The notes: generated by a model not told the origin, from the letters alone. Shown: positions 34,346-49,022, counted from the first letter of the stretch. The stretch is DNA of 64,000 bases from Daphnia carinata (GCF_022539665.2 NC_081339.1:2256017-2320016); one strand, 5' to 3'. Made by a program: numbers and translations.

Positions 34346-37300
34346 ATGAGCAAAACACATTTGGCTTTTATCCTGTTGATTGCAAATCACATTACCGGAG
34401 CCCTTTCTCGAGGTAAGTTTCGTATAATTCTACAAACATTTCAAATATCAATTGGTTTTCTTTTTATTTGACACGACAGGTCCACCAGTGATTGATACGA
34501 CAGCTCCCATCCAACCACGTTTTACTGGAAAATTGGGTGAAGTTATTCATTTTATATGCCCCATCAGAGGTGACCCACAACCCATTTTCGAGTGGTACAG
34601 AGTAAGTCGTCCCTCTATTTTGCGGTTCTATAACTATAATCAAATTCCTTGACATATGATAATAAAGGACGGCGAGCGAGTCATGGAATATTGGGATCGC
34701 TATCGGCTTATCAGTAAAGGATATTCTCTCAACATTCAGCGGCTTGAATGCGAAGACCAGGGCACTTATATCTGTAAGGCTGTGAACGGTTTCGGCGTTC
34801 ATGAAATCAGCTTTCAATTGGACCTTCTCGGTACTTATCTACATCTAAAATGAATTATGATATTTCAAAAGAAATAATAAAGCTAACGCGTTGTTTTTTT
34901 TTAAATCCTTAAATAAAGACGATGCGATGCAAGAAGCTTGTAAAAGCAGTAGCGACGAAGATGACATTTCGTCGTCAAAGCCGATTATCTTGCATAAATC
35001 CAAAAAATCTAAACATATGTTAAAGCCGGCCGGTAATTACGCTTTGCTTAAATGTATCGCCGTCGCTGAGCCACTTCCAGATTTCCACTGGTTCAAGGTG
35101 ATAAGCCACTGTTAATGATTACCGTATGATTGAAGTCACGTTAGTTCTTCTTAAATGTGTATGGTCGAATGAACAGGACGGTGTGGAGATTATACCCGAG
35201 AAAGGGCCGCCAACTGGCAACGTGGGACTTAAATATGTTGTGCGATCAACGGTACTGTCAGAAGACGATCTGACTGAAGTCAGCGAAATGGAGGGCATGC
35301 GTTCCACCCTACAGATTAGCAACCTAAGAGGATCTGATACAGCTAACGTAAGCTCCTTTTGAATTTCGAAACAAAGGTTTTTCCTACCTAGCTTAACCTT
35401 ATCAATAACTTTCTGTTACAGTACACATGCAGAGCCCAGAATGAACATGGGTGGGATGAATTAACTCACATCTTGGAAGTTGTTGGTAAGTTGCTCTCTC
35501 TTCATGTGTTCAGTTACCGATAGACTATTGCTAAGACTAAATTGCTTTCCAAAAGGGTTTCATCCTCCACTACACATCTTTTTAGAAGCTTCTGGGTTTG
35601 TCCTGTGTGCAGTATTTGATGTAATAGCTTTGGATGATATTGCAGCCACGTTAAGGGATTCGATATTTAATTAACGTACGACTTGGGCAACAAGCTAATG
35701 TATCCACCGTGACACAAAAGACGTTTGTACTAACTGTCGGCATTACATGCCAAACTAGGAAGAGAACGGTTGCTGTATGGAATCACATAGTTAAACATCG
35801 CAAGAACCTTAGCTAGATATTGGTAATTTTTAATATCTAGAATCCTTTAAAATGGTCAATTAAAAGAAGTTCTTACCTGGTTTGCTGAAATTGTAGTCAC
35901 AAAGCTAAAATCCGACCAACTGTACGTGACGAGAATGAATTTCAATTTGTGTTTAGGTTCGTAAATAAGCAACGCCACCTAGCGAGAGTATTCGATACTT
36001 TCAGTTTAACTGAAGCCTTCAGTTTTCTTTTCCAAAAACACATTTTAAAAATTTATTTCTTTGAAGAATTGAAGTGTTAAACGCTACATTTTTTTAATAG
36101 AGAGGGGATGAGAATTCAAAATTTTGTAAAAACTTTCATTTCAAACAACAATATCAAATTTTAATGTGCATTCTTTGTAACCCACTGCTATAGAGAGGCA
36201 GGTTCCTCGGCGTCCAGAACTGCATCCAGATTTTCCGCCGGCCTATTCGTGGGTAGAGGCAGGCCAGGCTGGCTCACTGTCTTGTAAAGTGAATTCTGAA
36301 TTCCCCCCGGAAGTCCATTGGCTGAAGCGACTCACGCCAAGCCCCGGATTACCAAACATCGTTCAACCTCCAGTGCCTGACGAAGTGGAAGTCGAAACAA
36401 TTCATCCGCAGTTCATCGTCAACCGCACTATCATTATAGGAAATATTAAATATCAGGTCAGTTGAAGTCGCAACGAAATGAATATCGTTTCATCATTCCC
36501 ATTTCTCTGGAACGTAGATCTTACCTTCGGCCCCAGCCAAACTGATTGCCAGTGACGGTTATTATGCATCAATTTTACTCTTGTCCAAAAAGAGTCAGGA
36601 AGTCGATTCTGGATTCTACGTCTGTTTGGCTTTGAATAATGCAGGATTTAATTTCCGGCAAGTCTATTTTAACGTCACCAATAGCTATGTGACTCCGTAT
36701 CAAACTACAGGTATTTTGCATATCGTTTAAAAAATAAATCCATTTTGAAAATTAAGAAAAAAATAAATAATAAAACCAATGTTTGATTTTCATATTTCAC
36801 CGTGAATAGATGACAGTTATCCGGGGCGTAACACAAGCGAGGGCTGGGGTGACAAAGGCCGTACGGACGCCACAACAATGGCGGTCGTCATTGTTGTTGT
36901 TGTGTGCGGATTAATCGCGATGGTGGCGTCGTGTTTCGTCTGGAAAAGACGCAAGAACCACCTCAGAGATAAAACTCTTAGTGTTCCGTCTCCGTCTTTG
37001 TGTTCCTCAGCGCCGGAAGCCATTGTTGTACAGCAACCCACTCCAGTGACTCATTCTCCATCTTCACTGGATTACACAGTATTCCGGTTAGTTTCGCCCA
37101 TACGCTTAGAACAAAATTTAAACCAAGTGATCAACGGGGATGATTGACGATGATTTGCATTTTTTTCAAATAGCGAAGGATTGTCCAGCGGTAATGGAAC
37201 ACCTCCGGCGTCCAACAGTTCTCGATCGGACCCACCTCAGAACGCGCCACTGAAGGCCCACGTTCAACAGCAAAAAGAAATCGTGCCTCCACGGATGTAT

Positions 37301-37630
37301 TACTTGCCTGCGCGTACGCCGAATTCCAGTAGTCCCCGACAGCAGAAGGTGATCCATCAGCCGCGAGTGAAACAGAGCAGCGGGAGCGGGAGAAGCGGAA
37401 GCGGATCTCGACAGCATCACCGCTCGTCGCCAAGGAGTAGCAATAATCATCATCATTACTATGTAAATCCACCGTATCACCATCAGCGCCATCCCGTGCC
37501 TGCGGAAGCCAGGTCATTGACGACAGACACATCCTTCCACAGCGAGTCGTTCTATCCGGATTGGTCGGCCTATCCGCATCACATTCGATTGCTTCACCCG
37601 TCACCGGAGAGCAGCTTCGATCAGCTTTGA
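34346..37630 (+). CDS. FGFRL1: FGFRL1-like receptor, compact copy (3 Ig domains, TM, no kinase)
   Basis: Ten exons join in frame to 651 residues: 34346-34412, 34480-34601, 34668-34830, 34919-35097, 35177-35347, 35422-35485, 36194-36456, 36518-36710, 36810-37086 and 37174-37630. A signal peptide (MSKTHLAFILLIANHITG) is followed by Ig1 (Cys in HFICPIRG and GTYICKAVNGFG), an acidic box (SSSDEDD), a basic stretch (HKSKKSKHMLKP), Ig2 (ALLKCIAV, NYTCRAQ) and Ig3 (GSLSCKVN, VHWLKRL, DGYYASILLLSKKSQEVDSG, FYVCLALNNAGFNFR). One transmembrane helix (MAVVIVVVVCGLIAMVASC, about 431-453) leads to a roughly 198-residue tail rich in Ser, Pro and His, with no kinase. This is the FGFRL1 plan: an FGF- and heparin-binding receptor lacking a kinase. 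The basic patch before Ig2 matches the heparin-binding site of FGF receptors. A second FGFRL1-like gene faces it from the right. Confidence 0.93.
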
Positions 37631-38094
37631 TTCTCGATGGGAATACGATCCGTCTGGCTGCCGCATTGAGATTGAAATCCAACCGAATCGGCCATCTGTT
37701 GATCAAAACTGGCACTACTCGTTTCGACCGATGAAAACCGACAAGTTGACTGACACCTGTGCATAAACGTTGAAGTTCGCGTCCTTTTTAATTTAAATCA
37801 TTTTCTAGCCAAACCCTAAAGTGCTGGAACGGATAACAAATACTCTGCGCTTTTTACGTTTTTTTCTTTGTTTTTTTTTTTTTTTATTTTTATTTGCCCA
37901 TTTATCATTGCGTGTATACGTCATCTAGTCGTTTTTTTTTCATTCATCGCTGTGTAACTACTATATATTTTTATTAAGGATGCAAAACGTTTTGACCGAC
38001 ATGAGATATCGTTGCAACTCAAAAATTTTGTTATTTGTTGGCATTGTATTAATCATCTGTGTATATTATATATTTACAAAATATAAAAATTCAA

Positions 38095-38100
38095 AATAAA
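38095..38100 (+). promoter_or_regulatory. AATAAA polyadenylation signal (compact FGFRL1-like gene)
   Basis: This is a canonical signal about 470 bp after the plus-strand stop at 37630. Confidence 0.6.
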
Positions 38101-38144
38101 CCGCGAAAGCTTTTACAATGATGACAGGCCTTCTGTCGTGGCTC

Positions 38145-38149
<5 letters not shown>

Positions 38150-38179
<30 letters not shown>
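38150..38179. repeat. (CA)15 microsatellite
   Basis: Uninterrupted CA dinucleotides in the convergent 3' region. Confidence 0.95.
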
Positions 38180-38180
<1 letters not shown>

Positions 38181-38733
38181 GAAAAGACAACAATTTAAAG
38201 CTGGGCAGGTCGTAAGCCGTACTTGGTACACCGTCTTTTTTTTTCGAAAATAGTTTTCCAAAAGACAAAAAAAAAAAAAAACGAACAGCACAATTAGTTA
38301 TGTAGAATTATGTCCATCCCTTATTTCAACAATTTTTTTTTTCTTACTCGGTTTGTTACATAAAAACATAAAAACGAAACACTCAAATTGACTCGACCTC
38401 ACGAATGACCGTTATACATCTTTTTTTTTTTTTTGTAAGAAAACAACACAAACAAACGAGGAAGAAAACCGAAAGTAGGGAAGAAACATAAAAAAAAACG
38501 TATAAAGAGAGAGAGAGAGAGGAAAAGAAGATACACAGATAATGAGGTACACTATTTGCATGTTACAGGATTTTCCAACGATTTTTGTTAACAAATCGTC
38601 CTCTGAGTGTTTTCTTTTTTCTTTCCCTTCTAAATGCTTTTAAAAAAACGGAATAAAAACGAAACAAATATACAAAATATACTTATACATATATATATAT
38701 ACTGTATATAGTTTTTTTTTTTTTTTTTTTTTG

Positions 38734-41110
38734 TTAGACCATTTCGATCCGCTGGAATCGGTTGCCTCGCATATCATGTGGATGCCGAATTAGACTGCTG
38801 CTGGCGACGGCAGCCGGTCGCAGATCTTCGTAGTTACTGACGCCATGCACAGATGCGTAGGCGTGCTCGGACTCGGACGGCGGTGGAGGAGGAACCATCA
38901 TCAACGTGGCCTCGTGATGGTACGGATAGCTAGTGTTGTGATCACCCGATCTGCGAATCCATTCATTTATTTCATTGATTAATTCATTTTAAAAAAATCA
39001 ATAAAAAACGATTGAATTCGAATGAGAAGTGTTGGTTTTTACCTGCCACAAGGAGGCGGACGGTAGACGTGACTCCAATTGCCTCCGTTGCCTCCGCCTA
39101 AAAAGAGCGGTCCGCCGCTGCTGCTTCCAGCTGTTCCGCTGGACGACGTTGCCGTACCGACCAAAGGCGAGTGGCACGACCTCATTCCCGATTGGCGGCC
39201 GCTACCGTTGATCCCATGGTGAAGGCGCATCATCTCCTGCTGCTGCAGTTGAATGGTCCCCATGAATGGAGTCTGCACCCAAAAATAGGAAAATCATAAA
39301 ATAAAAAAATAAGAAATACGATCGTTAAAAGCAGGAAAAGGAACGGAAAAAAAAAAAAATGGAAAACATTTAGATGATTATCTTTATCCTTTTGAAAGAC
39401 AAAAAAAAAAAAAAAAAAAAAAAAAAAAGGAAAAATCTTGTCTGAAAATCTTTAGGTCTTGTCTGGTTTTTCTTTTTATTGCGTGTATGGATCGTAATAA
39501 TAAAAAAGAAAAAAAAAAAAAGGATCAGGATGTGAAAATCAGGGCCACTGAAAGCCATCTTTGTCCGGCAACACGTAAATATACCAAATCCGCCCTTTTC
39601 TTTTTTCTTTTTTCCTCTACAAAAGCGTGTGATCATATAAAAAGTAGAACATATAACATAATTCCGACACGCAAGTTGCAAGGGGCTCTAACAGAGAAGA
39701 GAACGAAACAAAAGTTGGTCGGTTCATCGAGTAGTGATTTGAAAATGCCATAGATGGCGTTGATTTTCAAAACAAGACGCACGCAATTTAATGAGCAGAA
39801 ATTCTTACGAGATTGTCCAAACTACAAAACATTTTTTTTTTTTTTTTAACATCTCTCTCCTTTCTTTTTAACACGTCGTAAAAGTATGGCCAGACTTACC
39901 GAATATGGCATGCAGCTGGGCGGTGGCGGTTGGTATCGATGATGAATCGGTGCCGATTCCGGCGGTTGGGGCGGCTGCGTGGGTGGCGGCGGGTGATCAG
40001 CGGAGCCGCCGCGAGGTAAACAGGGCGCCGTCAGACTAAGATCCTTGATCTCTCGCGGGTGAAGGTGATGACGTTGGTGATGGCCCACACCACCACCACC
40101 GCCGCCGCCACCGACGACGCCCTCCTTCCTGGCCCGAATGCGTCGCTCCGATTTGAAATAGTAGGTGATGCCGCACATGAGCACCAACACCACCCCGGCG
40201 CCTACCACCAAGGCGATGACGACCACTGTCGGCAGCCCACCGGTGCCCGCGTCGCTGCCACTGCCGACGCCCATTCCCGACGACGACGATGAAGACACAT
40301 CACCCAACGGCCGACCAGAACCTTATTTTGGAGGAGGGGGATTGGAGGGTAGATAAATAAAGTCATTAGTCAACTTCCATCATCCCTCAATTTGAAAGTG
40401 GAACACACGAATGTAACGAAGTGCAGCTGCTGATGTCTGACAACAGCTCGTTTCAATCGAATTTTGGCCATCCCAATTCGAACGCCTATTGGTTGATGCT
40501 GAAATTGTCGTCTTCATCAACAGCGTTCGCTTTGAAATGCAACGTCAAGAAGCGGCCGATGTGTAACAGCAAAGTAGACCAACAATGGCGATCGATAGGA
40601 GCTTTACACACATCGGTACACGACGAGAACATCGAATAATACCAAGGAAAAAAAGGGGGGATACGTTGAACGAATGATTCAATTCCAAAAAAAAAAAAAG
40701 GCCTATTCGATTGCACCAATCCACGGACGGATCCCCCCCCCCCCCGGCCTCTTAAAAATAGACGACTGCAACAACAAAGAAAATAGAAGGACACAGAAAA
40801 ATAGGAGAGAGAAAACCTATCAACATGGCGGAGTATCATTGAAAACTACAACACAAACGGGCGAGGGAGAGTCCCGTCTTTCGATCCATGTGGGAATTAC
40901 GGCCATTCACGCGTCAAATAAGAATCGAAGATGCGTTAGCTATATTACTTGGCTATCTCCTCCTCCTCTATTTTTTTTTTTTTTTTTTTTTTTTATTCTT
41001 TCCTCTTTAAAGGTTAACGTAGAAAAATAAAAAAAAGGATTACTAGTTTCCGTTTTCTTTTCGGTTCCCATCTAGTGCGCATCGAGGTGTCATTACGACG
41101 GGCCACTTTA

Positions 41111-41149
<39 letters not shown>

Positions 41150-42034
41150 TTCAACTATAGCGAATAAGAAGAGGCACCCATTCGAAACTGTTTCAAATTG
41201 AAAAGAAAAAAGGAAAATTCAATTGGTTCTAATAGAAAAGGAACCATTTAACCGTGAATGTAATTGCGACAAACCGTCGCAGTTGTCCGTGCGTGTGTGT
41301 GTGTGTGTCATTTCCGGAGACACAGAGTGAGAGAAAAAAAAAAAATAATAATAATAAGAAAGAAACAAAAAAGGGGGGAGGGATCGTCGTCAAGCGTCGT
41401 CAGAGGCGTCGTCATCGTGTGTGAATTTCTTTGAAAAAAAAAACAAAAAAAAACAAAACAAAGAAATGCCGACTCGAACTTCACGTAGCGGAGTCACGTC
41501 AGATCGGCCCTCCGCTTATTATTATTACGATTATTTATAGACGCATTAGGGCGATGGCCGTTTCAAGGGTGGCCGACTTTTGAACACTTTATTTTTTTTT
41601 CCCTTCCTTCGAAAAAGAAAAAAAAAAAAAAAAACGGTTTGTAAAAATGCCATTTCGGCTTCGCCAGTTCGTCTGTTTTGTTCTTCAAATTCGAATGGCA
41701 AAGAAGGGACTCGACTCATTAGCGTTGCGCGCACCGCGGGGTGAATGAAAACAGGTGAGCAGAAAAGGTCTCACACCGCATTAACATATAAGGGTACCCC
41801 CCGTAGGGGTCCCTCCCCCCCCCCCCCGTATGATTGCAAGTCGCACGTTAAAGATCGAAAACGCAAAAAGCCGGCGTTCATTATTATTAATATTTTTTTT
41901 TTTCCGTTCTGCCGACGCTAGTAGGTAGACATGAAAAAAGAATGAGGGACCCAAAATAATGACCGTTAAACGTCACGCGGGATTCCCGCGTTCACTGAGC
42001 ACGGCGCATCGCAAGTTGTTTGCGCGTAAAGATC

Positions 42035-42078
<44 letters not shown>

Positions 42079-42284
42079 ACACGCCCGTTGATTAAAAAAT
42101 TCGAGTTGCTTTTTGTTTTTTCTTTCGAGAAATGTTTCCAATGTTTTTTAATAACGCAGCCAATAGCGCTACGTCTTTTGCTTTTTACATCCAAGCGCCG
42201 ATGTTTTCTAGCTGCTAGAAGCTGATTAAAAACAGGAACCGAACGAAAGCAATTTTTTTTTATTCGAGTTTGTTTATGCATACG

Positions 42285-42316
<32 letters not shown>

Positions 42317-43647
42317 GCAAGTGATCAGCTCGGGGAGTTTTGAAAGCTTCTCGAAAGGCAAAAGGCGTTCGACAAAATTTACGGCAAACATCACAATGGC
42401 TCGTGTGATGAGCTGCGCGCATACTTAAAATGAAAATCTCCATACTCGCCGTTGCGCTCGGTAAAGTCCGTCAAATAATAATAATAAAAAAAAAAAGTTC
42501 TTTTTTTTTTGTTTTTGTTTTTGTTTCTTTTTTTCCTCATTTTAATATTCAATCACCGTTGCATCCCAAAATGAAAAAAAAAAAAAAGAACTCGTAAAAT
42601 CTCGTTAGCTCCGTGCACTAAGCGAAATGGGGAAAAAAAAAAAGGAAAATGGCGTAACTACTGTTTTGACGTCTGGAACATTCAGCCTTAAAAAAAAAAA
42701 AAAAAAAAAAAAAAAACCTAACGGATTTGAATCTCAGACTTGGCTGTTTCGCTACGGTGGCTTCCCAAGAGATGGCAACGGTTAATAATAATAAAAAAAT
42801 AAACATATTCCGGGATATGATTACGAGCAACTATTAAAGTTCGTTCTTTTTTTTTTTTTTTTTAAGAAAAGAAAAAGAAAAGATTTAAATTTTCTTACCT
42901 GAGATGACGTTGACGCTAGCCTCTCGGTATTGGAAGCCGGCCTCGTTGGTGGCTATGCAAATGTAGACGCCACTGTGAGCCGGGTGAACATTTTCCAGCG
43001 CCAATTTGTCCAGATAGGAGCCGTCATCAGCCTGGTAGGACGGATTACTCGATCGTAACACTCGATACCTCCACCCTTCGAACTGGAACACACGTCAAAA
43101 ATAGAGAAAAAAAAAAAACAAATTCAAAATCAGAAATGTTTTTCTTTTGCGTGTGTGTGTGTGTGTGTGTGAAAATGTCTAAGGCGGATGAATCGATCTG
43201 TCAAAACTTGATGCGCTCCACATCAATTAACATGTGCGGCTACTTGGAATAAGCCACGCTGATGGATGTATCCCCAACTGACCCCACTCGCTCCCTCAAA
43301 AATGATTTTTCGTATCTTGATTTCGAGAACGGCTCAATGCGTTTTCCCTATTTACTTTTGAAAAGACTGATGATGCGACCCCAAGAGCAAGGAAAACTCC
43401 CTCCCTTTAAACAAAATTCCATTTCAACCATTAGAAAAAAAAAAAAAAAAAAATTTTTTTTTTAAAATAATAATAATAATAATAATAATAAAAGACGATG
43501 TGGGTCCCTTTCGGTCCAAAAATAAAGGTTCTTTTTTCTAATACAGAGCCCACGGAGCCGGAAACGTGACTGATGGTTTCCCACCAGTCGGCTCTTCTCG
43601 ACAACATCAATAAATCACGAATGTCATACGAAAGGCCATTTCTACTT

Positions 43648-43685
<38 letters not shown>

Positions 43686-44761
43686 ACACAGTCATATAGA
43701 GTGCGCGCGTATGTTGTATATACAATTTTATTAACTATATTTTAAAATCGTAAATAGACTTTCTGCTTTTATGGTTGGTAAGAGAAGGCAAGTGAGGGGG
43801 GGCTATTTAAGTTTTTGCGTACCTGAAGGACGCCATCTGCATCGGGTCGGGCATAGTCCATTCCGCCAACCGCTTGACGATGAGCTTCATAGGGCGAAAG
43901 ACGATCGAGTCGCTTGAGCCACTGCAGAAAGAGGGGAGTGTCGCTAATGACACGGCACTGCAACCGGGCCGTCGAACCCTCCATGATGGTCACGTTCTGA
44001 GGGTAGAGACCCACAAAGTCCGGTTTCCTTACTGTACGATCTGGAAAAGCACGAGGGACGCGAAAGTAAAAAAAAAAAAACATTAGCCATTTGCGTGCGT
44101 GTTTGAGTCAAACTTAAGAGTTCAACAAGCGAACGTAAGGGATACTGGGCAAAACATGAAATCGAGAGATGGGGTAAGGGGGGGGGGGGACACAAACTAC
44201 GCTGCTAGTTTAATAAGCTACTAATGAACTTGACAGGGTTAGGCAAAAGGCACGGCCAAACTTGCCGTTGTCATCGCAACCCCTTGTTCGTTTTGGCCAT
44301 CCCCTTTTTAATGATCTCGCACACAGCCATGATTAATTAGTTGTTTTTTTTTTTAAATATACAAGTGAAGTCAACAACAGATAGCGAGGGCAATGCACTA
44401 GTTGAGCTGTGTGCAATTAGCTCTTCATTAGCATGCTCCTTTTCCTCTTGATATCTTCATGTTTGCGAATGAGCTTTTTGTCAACTTCATGTGCCCTTTA
44501 GGCGAAACGTACGTAACTAAAAAGGCATTTTTTAAAGTCGACTACCAAAGGTACAACTTGCCGATTGGCGAAAGGGCAAAGAGCTTAAACAGAGAAGCGC
44601 ACAAAGTCCAAAAACAAAACAAAAATTGTTTTTTTTTTTTTTTTTTTTTTTTTGTACTCGCCTTGGATTGGACGGGAAAAAAACGGAAACAAGTTGTACG
44701 GGTAACTGAATTATAAAAGGCGACAAAAGAACGGGGCCAAAAAGTCATTGAAGCTTACACT

Positions 44762-44792
<31 letters not shown>

Positions 44793-45143
44793 CGCAGCGA
44801 GCAGAAGGAAGACGAAGGCAAGCGCTATAATTGAATTGGAGAAGATGTCGAAAAAGGGGGGGGGGGGGGGGAAACACAAGTCGAAAGAAAGTTTCATTCC
44901 GCCAAGAGAGAGAGAGAGAAGAGAAGAGAAGAGAAGAGGGATTTATTGTAGGCCTCATAAAATATATAAGGTTTGTGTGTGTGTGTCTATATACCGAGAA
45001 CTTGAACGACGAAAGAAGCGTTGATCGATCCGTAAGGGTTGACGGCTCGGCACGAATAGGTTCCCGAATCGTCCAAGTTGAGTCGCGACACTTGAAGCTC
45101 CCAGCGGCCAATGCGACGGTCATCTCCAATCTCCTTGCCATCC

Positions 45144-45174
<31 letters not shown>

Positions 45175-46527
45175 CGTTTTATTTCAACAAAAAAAAACAA
45201 AAAAAACATTATATCATCAGTTTTTAATGCATCATTTCACTTGTTTTGTATTTTTTTTTTTTTTTAAGCGTTAACAGAATGTCAACATCCGATAATTGTG
45301 CGTCGTTCATCCAGGGGGCTTGATAAACACACATCCATTTACTTAATGGCTTTCCCCCACTCAAAAAAAAAAAAAAAAAAAAAAAAAAGTTTGGCCCCTT
45401 TCGAGTTTTGAACCTTCGTTTCAAAAACAGGATCTCTCGAGGATGAACAAATAAAATAAAATAAAAAAAAAAAAAAAAAAAAAAAGAGGGGAACGGGGAC
45501 GAAGCAATTGGAAGAGTTTGTTTGCTGAAACTGCGTGTAGAAATACTCGGGAAAACAAATTTTCATTTCCATTGGCGGGGCAAACCAGTTGGAAACGAAA
45601 GGGGGGGGGGGAACCAATTTGAAGAGCCATCACGACAAGCTTGTTGATGATCATTCATTCCCCAGCTTTGCACTTTTTAGTAGCAAAACAAGTTGTCAAA
45701 TTGAGAAACGGCGCCAATTAATTAAAAAAACAAAACAAACGCGAGCACAAAAAAAAATTCCAAAGTGGAAATTGAAAGCGAAACGTCTACAACACGCAAA
45801 TGTTTATACCTTGAGCCAAATGAGATGAGGTTCCGGCTCTCCTTGAGCAACGCATTTGAGTCGCAGAGTTGAATCGACGGGCAGCTGCCAAATGCGACCG
45901 GCCGGCATTTGACTCGTCTCGCTGAGGTGAGGAGCCGATCCCGAGCCGGGCCGCACCATTTTCCTCCACGTCACGAGGTCCGTCTCCGTGTCCTCCGGTC
46001 CGAAAATGGTGTCAGAAGGCGGTGGATCTGTCACTTTAGCGTTCGGATCTTTTGTTGATTCAAACAAACAAAGAAAACGAATAAAACATGAGTGAGCGTG
46101 TTATAAAAACAAATGCACAAAATCATCGACAATCAAACAGGATTTTTGGCTTTTGATTGCTGGCCAAAATGCATTTTATTTATTTATTTTTTTTTTTTTT
46201 TTGGCTTGCGTCACTTGTTTCATTTAAAGAAATAAAATTTAAAAAAAAAGTCCATTCAACCGTGCGTGATTCCATGTAAAAAAAAAAGGAGAAACGGGCA
46301 AAAGACGATGGCCCTGTCTCTGTTACGAAACGAGATTTCCTACACCTATCGTCTGGTGTGTGTGTGTGTAATCTAAAAGAAACGGGACGAACGCGTAGAC
46401 AAACTGGTGGTGGGACATAAAAAAATGTTGAGTAGTTGTGAACGTGTTTTTTGATTTATTTTTATTGCCACAAGTTTTGTCCCTGTTGCGGCCAGTGTGT
46501 GCATATATTAGCTCAATTTTCTCACGT

Positions 46528-46566
<39 letters not shown>

Positions 46567-47089
46567 ACAGCTGGGCAATGTGGAACGAGCAGGCCATCTT
46601 GAAATTCTCTTTCTTGTAATCATAATATAAACGCGCGTGTTTTGTTTTTTTTTTTTTTTCTTTCCCCCCCCCCCTTTCGGTACGGGAATGGTGGTGATAG
46701 CGTGACTTTACCCAAAGTCAATTTATTCTTTTAGTTTTTTTTTTTCTTTCTTGTTTATGATTTCATTTTTTTTTTCTAGAAGGAAATAAATTCCTCCTAG
46801 CGAGACCAGCAGCCGCGAGCTGACAAGCATTCGGGACTTTCACACACACGCTAGACCTACAAGCTATTCGAATTGAATACAAAAAAAAAAAACACATTAC
46901 GCCTTGTGTAGCGAGGAGCAATTGATAATTGCGAGCAGCCGACCTAATTTACGTGCAACACGAATCAAACACAGTTACACTTGTTGCAATTGAAAAGGAA
47001 AAAAAAAAAAAAAATGATATCGAATTCTGGCACGCACAATGTTTCGGCGGCTAATTTATCGACTCATCATCGTAAATCAAACAGCTGGA

Positions 47090-47121
<32 letters not shown>

Positions 47122-48988
47122 AACGATAAAGAGCGGCAGTTGGTCTCTACGCAATGCGCTTATTTATGAACATCAAGTCGAAGTCGGTGCAAAGTTCCAG
47201 GCCATTTAGCGACTTGTTTGACAGTCTCATCGCACATCGCATCGCGTTTCGTTTCAAATAGAAAAGAACAAGAAAGAAAAGTCGATTAACGAAACGCATT
47301 TAAAATGCCTTTTTGTGTGTGTGTGTGTGTGTGTCTTCCTCTTGGCTGCGTGTCGTACATCTTAGACGTTGCGATCGAATGACAACGTTACTCTCCTAAA
47401 ACTGTGTTTAGCCGTTATATATATATATATTTTTTTTCTTGTTCACTCGCAATGACTAAACTTCGTCTGAAAGATCAACGGCTACGTGAGTGGAGGGGTA
47501 AAGGAAAAAAAAAAACTAAAAGAGAGGGGGATAGTTAAATGGATCACCGGCTCACTGAGGTCCCCTTTTTTCTATTTCGTAATAGGATGTAAGGAAAAAC
47601 CATCAAACGAAGCCTATGGGAAGAGGAAGAAGAAGAAGAAGAAGAAGAAGAAAAAGGAACAGACTGCTGATGTTGAGGCTTTAAAACCCCTTAAAAATAA
47701 AAATAAGGCTCGCCTACTTTGAATAGTCCATCTAGGTCTTCCCTTCTTTTTCCTTTCTTTCTCTAGAAGAAAAAGAAAAGCAATTTCAAAACGTGTGTGG
47801 GAAACTGAGCAGGTGACAATGACAGCGGCCGCCGATATATGTACGGTTATAAAAATAGCCAAAAGAGAAAAAAAAAAAATAAGACAATGGAACGTTCAAC
47901 GGAACAAGACTCCGCCTGCCGCTGTCGTTTGTGTTTTTTTTTCCCAATAAATTTACTTTTTATTCCTTTCCCATTTTGAAGTCCTCCTCCTCCCCCCTCT
48001 TTATTTTCGTAGTCATAGCCTTTTTTTTTTTTTTTTTTTTGTTTTTCTAATAGCGGCGTATTACGAGCGTACCGGTTGTAATCAACCGAGTGAAAATCAT
48101 GTTAGTCTGATCCTCCTCCTCTCCCCCCCCCCCTTTTTTTTTTTTTTTCCCACTACAAGTTAGCAACACTGCCAGATGAAACGAAGAATTGCGGAAGCGT
48201 AATAGATAGATTCGAAACGGTATTATATTTGAAAAAGAATAAGGGGCGAGGGGGGGGGAGGTGGCGGAGGGGGGTTGGTGGAGGGCTGCGTTTACACGCG
48301 ACACACACATCTATACGTGGCAGCAGCCACGGGCACAAGTGAAATCAATGTTCCAGAAAAAGCTTATTGCCAGGCAACTGGCTGCAAATCCAATTGTTCC
48401 GGTTCGCTGATGGCCAGAATCGAATCGGCCCACACCGATATTACATTCGTTACATCTCCCTCCTCCTCCTCCCCCCCCCCCTTCTCTCTTTCTCTCCCTA
48501 TCTGCTTTTGTGAAAATCCAGAAATGAAAAAAGAAACGGGGCTATGTGGCGTATGGAACAGTTGTTCTCTCTCTCTCTCTCTCTCTCTCCCCACCTCATC
48601 CTGGACATGAAAAAAAAAAAAACGGTGATGGAAGTGAGGCCAAATGAAACGAAACGTTTGACACGATCACGAACCCGTGCAAAAAAAACCTTTGCCAGTC
48701 TGTTTAAAGGGGGGGGGGGGGGGGGAAGTCCAGCACAGTTTTTTAAAACTCTGCCCAGTCTCTTAGACATTGTAACTATACCCAAGATACACAAGGACAC
48801 AGTGCCATGTTTCTTTTGTCTTTAATAGCCAGGCCATGGGGCTTTAAGAAGCAGAAACAAGAGGAGCAGCAAGCATTTATTGTTATTACTAGCTCGAAAT
48901 AAATAGTTTTGGCAAAAAAGGGCAAGGCTTTTTTTTGTCTAGTTGCAAGCACAAAAGACAACGAGATTTCGAAAGGGGGAAGGGGGGA

Positions 48989-49022
<34 letters not shown>

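Larger units (their letters stand above)
37631..38733. other. Shared 3' region between the two convergent FGFRL1-like genes
   Basis: The stop codons are 1.1 kb apart. An AATAAA at 38095-38100 fits the plus-strand gene. TTTATT motifs at about 37885-37900 and 37969-37974 read AATAAA on the minus strand, so the two 3' UTRs may overlap. A CA microsatellite (38150-38179) and several poly-A/T runs fill the rest. Confidence 0.55.
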
